A model generated the notes under the pieces. The model was given only the letters and a program-made list of their open reading frames with translations, had not been told where the DNA came from and did not search any database. This document shows, in pieces, positions 11,101 to 22,000 of a stretch of DNA of 64,000 bases (position 1 is its first letter; every line of letters starts with the position of its first letter). Location of the stretch: positions 27,583,689 through 27,647,688 of the forward strand of contig NC_054534.1 of the NCBI RefSeq assembly GCF_017654505.1, given 5' to 3'. The translations under genes were made by a program, and so were the position numbers. This DNA is from Polyodon spathula. Its lineage: Eukaryota; Chordata; Actinopteri; Acipenseriformes; Polyodontidae.

Positions 11101-14100
11101 CACGCTGCCATTCAATGGATTCAGTGGAACACCCTCCCCCTTCCTCCATCATTGCGCACCACTCAATAACATATTCCGTTGTGATCTTACGAGGGGCCTT
11201 CCATTCTACCCACAACTTGCCATCTTGTGGAAATGCCTTCAAATCTTCAGCTGAAGGAAGATCTGAAATAACAGCGAGAGTTAAATATAATAATGCTTTG
11301 AAAGTTTCACCACAATTGGATAAGGAGCTCCAGATAGAGAATAGTTCAAACACTACTAAGTGCCTCTACTATGGTATATCCCCGTCGCCAGGGATATGCA
11401 TCTCCTAGTTATGATATGTTTACGTAAGAGGGATTGCATATAGTTAATATAGCGTAAATCAGGGGTCTCCAACCCTGGTCCTGGAGAGCCCCTATCCAGC
11501 AGGTTTTATTGGTGTCTTTACATCATCAGTGGATAAAGATCTGGAACACCTGTTAATCTTGACTAATTAAGACAGTAATTGATTCAATTAAATAACTGAA
11601 AGATTGGTTGAAACGAAAACCACAGCCCCAGTAGCTCTCCAGGACCAGGATGGAGACCCCTGGCGTAAAAGCATATATAAACTTGACCTTACTGAAAAGG
11701 AAATTGAAAAGTCTTGTTAAATCAATACAAAAGTAAATTGTAAAACTAATGCAGAAATGACAAAGGACTCAAAATTCAGTTTCAGCAACAATATCCAGCA
11801 TGGTAATTAAAGTTATCTGCAACAAAAAATAGGACTAAGTTTTTGTGGACAAAAACAAAGCACCCTTGCAAGGAGACTATCATATCAAATGGTAAGGTTT
11901 GTAAATATGAGAGAAACATGTGAAAAAGTTATGCATCAGTCATGTCCAGAGACTAAAACAATATGGCAGTGAAATACATATCTATACCACCTATAAAAAG
12001 ATAATATGGCTTAAGCTTTACAAATATTGCGGCACATACGACCCCAATATGGCAGCCTTCTTAGGTCAGAGGTCAAAGTGAAAGGTGCCACTAGAAGGAG
12101 TTTCCAGAAGAATCAGGGTTACAAAAGACATATTAGCTTCTCTCACAAGGATGCTCTAGTTTGTATTTAAATACAGTAATCACATATCTGCCTTTGCCGT
12201 TTATCCCCATGATCAACACTCAGTAACATTAGTTTATTAAGGAACAGAGAAGATTAGTTCAGATATTGCAGATCCTACCAAAGTTTTCATACACTGTGTT
12301 GTATGTGCACCTGTGCGCTGCCATTGCTGGTAGTGTCACATGAGTTGTTCAGTGATTTGATAAGTAAATAAATCCTGTTCGCCTGTGGGAGTATCAACTT
12401 CCACCTCCGTCTCTATCTCCTGCCTGTCACTCAGCAGTGAATGCATGCATCCACATGGCAGATGGCTACTCTGTCACAAGCATTAACCCCTTGCGGTCCA
12501 ATGTTGGACCAGGTCCGGCATTATGATTTTCCCTTTCCAGTCCAATGTCGGACCCTGTCCAACATCATCAAAAAGATGTAACGCACAGGTCTCTAGTCGT
12601 TTTTTCTCTGGAAAAGCAGAGAAAACCATTCAATGGCCGAGTGAGACCTAAAAAAAAGGCGCGTGTGAGCAATATCCCTAGCAGCTGCACCATACAGAGA
12701 TAAGCAGACATAAACAAAGGAGGGAGTTGCTTCCGCATCCAGTGCTCAAAGAATATCACAGACATATGCAGAGCTTTTTGAGATGTTATAGTAAAATAAA
12801 GTAATGACTTAGATCGCATTATTGAGGACTTTGGTGATAAAACGAGTGATCAGGAGATGATTTATCCGTGTGGATGTCTATAAAGAGATATGTGAAAAAT
12901 ACAGCGAACACGGGGTGGGGCTTAGCTGGAGATGCGGTACTGATGTCGCTTAGCATTGCAATGCCCTATAAACCGGTTTTACTCGGAAAAAAAAACAAAT
13001 TTAAAACAGTGCGTGTAAAACAAACCGCGCGTGTGAAAATAAATTGGACTGACGTGCCTGACAGGCGCTGAATAAATGGACCGCAAAGGGTTAATACCCT
13101 ATAACTTTCTAAACAAGGGATTTAGGGGAGCTCCCTATAAAAGCTGAATCTCAAAACAGTAATTGTGTGAATATAGTAATTGTTACAACTGTGCAGAATG
13201 GTATTTAAACAGGATTAAAACATCCACCTTTTTACATATCCGCCCTTACTCTGGTCCCAGAGCAGTCGGACATGCGATGGATTACTGTACATTCTGAAAA
13301 ACAAAACAAACTCTTCACACACACCTTTTTGACTGTCTGCCGGAATAATCAACACTGCACCAGGAGATTGTCCTTTTGCATTAAAGGCAGCGACAGTTAT
13401 ACGATAGGTTGCTCCTTCTGTTAACGTGCAGTCTGCACTTGTTCCATTAACTGTGAAGCGTTTTGCTGCAGGATAGTGTCTTGCTTCAACCTGCACTTCA
13501 TATCCCAATATTTTTCCGTTTGCAAAAGAGGGATCTAGTTCCTGTAATTAAAGACAAAATATGCTTAATTTAAAATTGCAATGATCACATTTATTAAACT
13601 TTTTTAATTGGTAACTTTCAAGACCTAGATTAGAATCAAAATTAAAGAAATGATGAAGATTAGAATGTAAATCTAACAGCAATGTATTCAATGACTGTTT
13701 ATCTGAGTGACTACTATTGTTAGATAACCCTTTTAAGGACTGTGATTGTGTAAACACAATCATACTGAAGTGTCATTCTGGGCCCGTAATTGGGTAAACC
13801 CGATAAAAAAAATGCACTTCATTTCTTTGACTTACTGGGCCATCACACTTTGCAGTGCAGCTTGCTAACATATATCATTGTATGGGGGGTGTGACGTCAT
13901 GGAGACAGGCATTTCATTTTTAAGGGAGGAGACAGTTTACAGCAGCATGCAGAAACTGATGTTATTTATAAATATTTATTTTCAGAAAATAAATCGTTGC
14001 AATTTGCCCAAACATCAACATCTTTCAACAAAACTTTCAGCAAGTATTGTAAAGTCCCTCAGATCATTGCATAACACGTTTATACATGTATCTCTAAGCA

Positions 14101-17100
14101 TAAATAAATACTGTGTTGGAAAAAAGTCATTTTGAGCTGTAAAAGTATTAGAATTGAATTGCCAAGGTTGTCTACTAATAAGATTATAGGCAGGAGTTAT
14201 TTATTCTTGGCCACTTCTACAATGGTTTCCTCCTGTTAAAGTTATGTAGACAGTTCATAAGAACGCACAGTAGAATTGCAAGTATGAGCCCTTTAGCATG
14301 AAGGGTTTCTCCTTGTTTTAATACGAACAAAGCATCATACGATGCATTACCTTCCATATCAGTGTTATACGTCGATTTCTGTCAGAATCAGAAGGGCCAA
14401 TAACTCTCCAGAGATCTGGTCTTCCAGAAGGTTCTTAAAGTAAAAAGAAATAAAGAGATTACGGAAGTAAATATATTTCACTGGATTCCTCTTTGAATAA
14501 TCAACTAAAGGCACGCACATTTCTCTCGTGGATTTAAAATGTAAGTACAAATTTCAAACAGTTAATGCAGATTGATTTTTTTTTGTTGAGCACACTAAAA
14601 CAAAACAAAAAAAAACAGTATCAAGGAAAAAATGTAAAATAAGAACATGGAGAGTTGCTTACTGGCTTCGGGCGTGATTGCACTCTTTTCTTTACTCCAG
14701 TCACTCCAGTAGCCTAAACCATCTTCTTTGATGCACCGGACAGATACTCTATACTCTGTATAGGGCTTAAGGTCTTGAAGTCTAAATGACTTAATGCTGC
14801 TTCCTGTTTCACTCAGTGGAACCTGTAAACGGTGTTTCGTAAATATCACTTAAGTAACTATTACATGCCTTTTTATTTCAATAACTGAAACGTTTCTAAA
14901 AATGCATTCAAACTAGTTTAATATTTACAAATAAATCAATACACTGCAACAATCATGCTGGTCAGTTTAAACTATTTTGGAATTGTTTGTTTGACCTTTA
15001 TTTTTGCACAACACAAACATCCCAAATACTTAGATATAGTTGACAACATTTTTTTTTTTTTTTTACCTCCGTCCATTCTGAATTGCTGGCACTCCTGTAG
15101 CGAATGTTGTACTTCAATTTAAAGAGACGCGGATTTAAAGTGAGATTCCAGGACACCACCAACGAGTTGGGAAACTCCTTTTCAGAACTAATCTTGTCAA
15201 TCTCCGGAGGACTCGGTTTCACTGTAAAAACAAATACAAATACAAATGTACGAATGTGCTCTATACAAGTAATAATAAAAAAAAAGTATAATAATAATAA
15301 TAATAATAAAAATAATAATAATAATTGACTTCATCGCAACATGCAATCATCATATGATATGGATTCTAGGCCATTTTATTTGCAACTATCAGTATTTAAA
15401 ATAAGTATGACAGAATCAGGTTAAAACATTGCAACGTTGCTACAAAAATGTCAGTATAGGTGGAACAATAAGTCAATCATACTTGAGATTTACAAGAAAC
15501 AGCCAAGTGAACGAGGCAGGGACAGGTATCCTCCACTGAACACTTACCAATGTCTACTGGATCCAAATGAAGTTGTTCTGATGTGCTTTTTCCAAGTTGG
15601 TTCTCTGCTTCAACCCAGATCCTCATGTTGACAAAAACAGGCATGGTTGTCATTTTTAATTCGCCTTCGTCAATTCTGGATATATTTTCAGAAGCATTAG
15701 TAATCCTATAAAAGGAAGATGAAGAAAACTTTGAATCAGATATTAAATTACAAGTGCCCAGGTCTGTCAATTGAGATTCACAACTTACAGCGCTTCCACT
15801 TTATAAGGTGATCCCTTATACCATGGAACAGGTTATAAGGAAGTACGGTCATGGCTCCCATTTGCCCCAAAATTCCATTCCACTACCACTTGTATCCTCG
15901 TTATAAGGTGGAACACAAATAGCATGGTCTCGTAACTATGGCTCCCAGCTAAAGCATTATAAAGGGGCAGTACCGTAGTTACAATGGTGTTGAGGGATAG
16001 ATAACTGCAGCAGTGAAATGACAACATTAGTAAAACAAGTTGAAGTGATACACTGGAGGATTTACAGAGAAGTGAGTGGTGCTTTGTGATGTGGCTCTTG
16101 TTGTCTTAAAATTATATAGAGCAGGGGTTCCCAAACTGTGGTCCGCAACGCAGTCCCGAGTGGGCTGCAGGAGCAAATGACAGTACACCCACACGCACAC
16201 GCACATGCACACACACACGCCCCTTCATTACAACAAACCCCCCTGGGACCAGGAGAAATGTTCATTGCATCAGGTTGTTCACTATCAGAATAATGAAGCA
16301 ACCCTGAAATTGAATTGAACATCCTTATATAGTATACAGTAGTTATTTCAAGAAAACTTCACATTGATCAACATTCAAACTGTATATTTAAAAGAAAACA
16401 GTAAAGAAATGAAAACAGAAAAAAGTACACTTACATGCTGAATACAGTAATTATGTGTCCTTTCTCTTGAAAAAATTCTCAATGCATGCTGTTTCAAACT
16501 TGTTAACCACTCCAAAAAGATCCTCAGTTCCTGGTAATGACTGTGCGAAGTTACACACTGTTGCGATTGCCTTTCTGAACTCGTCCAATGAAGGGATGAC
16601 TGGTTCTGTGCCTTCCATGTCCTCGTCACCAGAAATATCCTCACCCTCTCCCCGACTCAGTGTCACAGATTCAATAATGTCCTCATCGCTCACTGTTGCT
16701 CGTGGAGGGGCTTGGTTTTCTTCAAGTTCAATTTCCACTAATTATGTTACTGAAATTCCCAATGTATCACATTCCTCCCAAACAGATCTTTTCTTGACCA
16801 GCATTTTCTGCACACCATCCAGCATGTTTAAAGCAGCTGACAAAACACGTTTCTGACGCCTGATCCCATGCCTTACACGTGTAGTGCATAGCTTGTAGAA
16901 TGTCCACCTGGAATTTTCTTTTACCGCAGTTCATGCACTCTATTACACTATGTAACACAATTTTTGTTCCTGGGTAGTAAGTGTTATTTCCTAATTGCTT
17001 ATGCCTCAAAAGTATAGAAAATGGCTATTATTCCCCACAAACTTTGCTTTTGTGACTAGGACAGTGATATTTCAAAATATCACTATTTCCAATGGGAAAA

Positions 17101-18989
17101 CGGGCAAATGTGTGTCTTTTCGTTCACATAAAGTCAGAAAAAAACAACATATGAATCCAAATTAACATGTATTTACACTAAAGTAATACAAAAATGACTA
17201 CAAAAGATTTAGATTTAGTATAATTGTAAATCTCGAAAAACTACTCACTTCTAAATCTTTTGTAGTCATTTTTGTATTACTTTAGTGTAAATACATGTTA
17301 ATTTGGATTCATATGTTGTTTTTTTCTGACTTTATGTGAACGAAAAGACACACATTTGCCCGTTTTCCCATTGGAAATAGTGATATTTTGAAATATCACT
17401 GTCCTAGTCACAAAAGCAAAGTTTGTGGGGAATAATAGCCATTTTCTATACTTTTGAGGCATAAGCAATTAGGAAATAACACTTACTACCCAGGAACAAC
17501 AAAAAAAAAAATGTGTTACACGGTGTTCTCTCTCTTAGTAGAAACTCTCTGTACCAGGATTTGAAGCACTGAATAACCTCCTGGTCCATGGGCTGCAGAA
17601 CACGTGTTACATTAGGGGGGAGAAAGTACACGGTAACTGCTTTCAGGTGCCTGACTTTTGGATGCGCAGGGGCATTGTCTACGAAAAGCAGCACTTTCCG
17701 GTGTTGAGACTGCATTTTTTTGTTGAACGATCTGATCCATTCAGTCCAGGTTTCTCTGTTCATCCTGTACATTACTGGCAGTGTCTTTACATTTTTAAAG
17801 CACCCGAGATTCGCTGCTTTATCAATGACAAGAGGAGGCAGGTGATCAGTTCCATCCATGTTTCCTCCAAGTAGAACAGTAATATGCTGTTTGTTTTGTT
17901 TAGTGCCAGCACAGTCATCGTCAGCGTTGGCCAGAGATTTATTGGGCAAGGGCTGACAAAAAAGTTTCATCAACATTATAAATGTCTCTTGGAGTGTTTC
18001 TGGAAGAGATGGAAAAACACCTGGCACCCATGTGCTTGTCAACCCCGTGTCAACTCCAGCCTTTGCTGATGACTGTCTTAAACTTTAAATCATACCTCTG
18101 CTTAAAGCAATCTCCCCATCCATTTGAACATTTGAAGTTCCTGATGCCTAACGAAGAGGCAAATTTTTCGGACTTTGCGCATAACATATCACCTGACACT
18201 GGAATGTTTTTATCTCTGGCTATTTTAAATCATCGATAAACTGCTTCATCAAGATCTTCATGAGTCGCAATACGAATTCGTTTTCTCTGGGTCAGCGCTT
18301 TATCTTCAACGATAGCAGACTTTATTTTTTTTCTCTGTTGGCCCACATGGTTGCAACAATGCCCTTTACCAAACCCAGTTATGTGCACATTGTGGCTTAC
18401 GATTTTCTTTTATTGTCCAGATCATCGATAATTTGAAGTTTTGTTTCAAGAGACAAAGCCGATCTCTTCTTACTCGCCATCATCACACACTTTGTCTGGC
18501 TGCAGTTACCTCCTCTCGCCTGTTGCCATGGTTGCAGTTTTGGTGAAGATGGCAACGATTGCATATTTCACATATGATTCGCACTACAATAGGTTATCTG
18601 TGAATCAGCCTTATCTTTGAATTGGCCTACCAAGGTCTTGTTTTCACTGAGAGAACAACACATTCACACTGGGCTAATTTCTAATTTCCATTGAAAAAAT
18701 GGTTCTTGCTGTTTGGCCTCTAGTCGTTTTTTCTCAAGAGAAAGCCGAGAAAACCTTTCGGTGGCTGAGTGAGACCGATAGGAGCCAAATGAAACTGAAA
18801 AAAAGGGGGCGTATCTCGTAGCCCCATGCATTACAGAGAGAACACGGAAATAACAAAGGAGGTAGCTGCTTCTGCATCCAGTGACTTTTTTGTGTTGATC
18901 AGTGGCAAAAACTCTTAATTAAATCCATTTTGATTCCATGTTGTAACACAATAAAATGTGAAAAAGGGCGGTGAATACTTTTGAGAGCC

Positions 18990-19058
<69 letters not shown>

Positions 19059-22000
19059 CAATGAAAAGCTACAATAAAATACTAATGATGAAAAAATAAG
19101 ATGAACAGGTGGGCCTCAGGTAAAAAAAGTTTGGCAACCCGATACACAGTACTATTTTCCTGCAGAAGTTAACACAAGTGATATAAGGCAAGTAATACAA
19201 AGCTCCCTTAAAACACAAAAGTATAAAGAGTTCTTGTGTTGTATTCCTTTTTTAAACTTTCTCATTATGTCAGTTATGTATTGTTTGTAATCAATAAAAA
19301 TAATTCAGCTCCCAAGTCGTGCATCTGGCAAAGGCAAGTACAGATGCACCCTACAGCTTGGAGGTCGCCAGTTCAAGTCCAGGCTATTCCACTGCCGACC
19401 CAGGAGGCAGCGCACAATTGTGGCGCGCGGGTGGGGAGGGCTTAGGTCAGCCGGGGTGTCCTTGGCTGACTGCGCATCAGTGATCCCTTGCCTGGCGGCT
19501 AAGAGCCTGCCTGAAAGCTGCCGGGTTGAAAAAAAGAAAAAGAATTGGGCTTTCCAAATTGGGGAGAAAATTTGAAAAAAAATATTGTTGATTCCCCCCC
19601 CCCAAAAAAAAAAAATTGAAATTTTTTTGTGAACAGAAATTAAAATCCCACAGGCGCAGTGTAACCATAACCCATTGATAGCGTGAAGCTCATGTGGTTT
19701 ATGAGATATTAGCAGTCGAAGTAACAGCCACATCGCAATGACAACTGCTTAAGAATCCCTCATGGAACGTTTAATTATATAGGAATTCCAAACCATAACA
19801 CACTAGCCAAATTCATATGGTTTTGCTTTTTGACCTTTTTTTTGTTTTCAATACTGTATTTTCAATTTGACTTAGGACAATACATACGTCTGTGCTTTGA
19901 GTGTATATCGTGTGTCCAAGTGTGATTCTCTTCCAGGATTCCAGGTACACAGCAGAGTATCAGAGAGGCTTTTACCAGCCTGGTGCACAATGCAGGTCAG
20001 ATTCTGAGGCTTTTCAGGGGGAACTGAAACAAGAAAATAATTAGAAATATTGTACCTGTTATGATTTTTAATTAAAAACAAGAAATTCTTAACACACAAC
20101 ACATTTTTAATTCACATGGATTTCTGTACATCTCTACTATTTATTCCTCTTATCTTGGAGAAAAGAATGTGCATGTGTGAGTGTGTGTATTTCATATAAA
20201 CATTTCTTGCAAACATGACACACAATTCGGAACACCTCACTTGAGAAGAGACACAGGACTTTGTTTGTTCATATCTGGATTTAAGTGTGCTATCCGAGTC
20301 AATCAACAGAATCTTGTCTGTCATATGGTCCAGAAAAAAAAAAAAATGCATACCAGCATGCATATAGTGGCTCTCAAAAATATTCACCCCCTTGTACTTT
20401 TCCACATTCTATTGTGTTACAACATGGAATCAAAATGGATTTAATTAGGAGTTTTTGCCACTGATCAACAAAAAAAAATCCATAATCTCAAAGTGAAAAA
20501 TAAAATCTACAAATTGTTTTAAATTAATTACAAATACAAAAAGGAAGTTTACTGATTGCATAAGTATTCACCCCTTTGAGTCAATATTTGGTAGAGGCAC
20601 CTTTGGCATCAATTACAGCCATGAGTCTATCTGGATATGTCTCTACCAGCTTTGCAAATTTTGCCCATTCTTCTTTGCAAAATTGCTCAAGCTCCGTCAA
20701 GTTGGATGGGGACCTTTGGTGAACAGCAATTTTCAACTCTTTCCAAATATTCTCAATTGAATTGAGGTCCGGGCTTTGACTGGACGACTCCAGGACATTG
20801 AGCTTTTTGTTTTTAAGCCACTACAGTGTTGCTTTGGCTGTATGTTTGGGGTCATTGTCCTGCTGGAAGATGAATCTTCTCCCAAGTCCCAGGTCTCTTG
20901 CAGACTTCAGCAGGTTTTCCTCCAGGATTTCTCTGTACTTTGTTGCATCCATTTTGCCCTCTATCTTCATGAGCTTTCCAGGCCCTGATGCAGAGAACCA
21001 TCCCCATACCATGATGCTGCCACCACCATGCTTCACGGTAGGGATGGTGTTCTCAGGATGATGTGCGGTGTTAGGCTTGCGACCAAACATAGCGCTTAGT
21101 ATTGAGGCCAAAAAGCTCTATTTTGGTCTTATCAGACCATAGAATCTTCTTCCACTTGGTCTCTCACCCACATGCCTTCTGGCAAACTCTAGCTGAACTT
21201 GATGTGAGTTTTTTTCAACAATGGCTTTCTTTTTGCCACTCTACCATAAAGGCCAATTTTGTGTAGCACCCGTTGCCATATGCACAGTGTCTCCCAGCTC
21301 AGCCATGGAAGACTGTAACTCTTAGAGTTGCCATAGGCCTCTTGGTGGCCTCCCTGACTAGTGCCCTTCTCGCCCGGATACTCAGTTTTTGAGGACGGCC
21401 TGTTCTACACAGATTCACAGTTGTGCCATATTCTCTCCATTTCTTAATAATGGACTTTACTGTGCTCCGGGGGGGATATTTAATGCCATGGAAATGTTCT
21501 TATATCCTACCCCTGATTGGTGCTTTTCAAGAACCTTATTCCAGATTTGCTTTGAAAGTTCCTTCGTCTTCATGATGTAGTTTTTGTTAGGAAATGTACA
21601 AACCAACTGTGGGACTTCCTAAAGACAAGTGTATTTAACCTGAAATCATGTGAAACACCTTAATTGCACACAGGTGGACTCCATTCAATTAATTATGTGA
21701 CTTCTAAAGACAACTGGTTGCACCAGAGCTTATTTGGCTGTGTCATAGCAAAGGGGGTGAATACTTATGCAATCAATTATTTTCTGTTTTATATTTGTAA
21801 TTAATTTAGAACAATTTGTAGATTTTATTTTTCATTTGGACATTATGGACTTTTCTTGTGTTAAACAGTGGCAAAAACTCCTGATTAAATCCATTCTGAT
21901 TCCATGTTGTAACACAATAAAATGTGGAAAAGTCCAAGGGGGGTGAATATTTTTGGGAGCCACTGTACATTTTAAAATTCAGATTTGTTTGCTGATACGG

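Larger units (their letters stand above)
15788..18717 (-). mobile_element. pogo/Tigger-type DNA transposon, degenerate, with nested MITE
   Basis: The left end is a CAG-starting terminus (CAGCGCTTCCACTTTATAAGG) preceded by TA, as in pogo/Tigger elements. TTATAAGGTGGAAC-like motifs recur at about 15900. The interior codes on the - strand for a Tigger transposase in pieces. The matching right terminus is not found; that side runs into a piggyBac-MITE-like fragment near 18718. A hAT-like TIR sequence and a CA-rich tract lie inside at about 16123-16220. The element fills the il6st intron between the two D2 exons. Confidence 0.75.

Noticed and set aside
12568..13071. Open frames of 67-83 codons on both strands
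   Set aside because: They lie inside the non-coding piggyBac MITE and show no transposase motifs.
16123..19141. GGGGTTCCCAAACT near 16125 and AGTTTGGCAACCC near 19130 as ends of one hAT element
   Set aside because: The ends match only in part, no 8-bp duplication is visible, and the Tigger left end lies outside the interval.
19305..19733. 142-codon - strand open frame
   Set aside because: It is antisense to a tRNA-derived SINE and contains poly-Phe from a poly(A) run.
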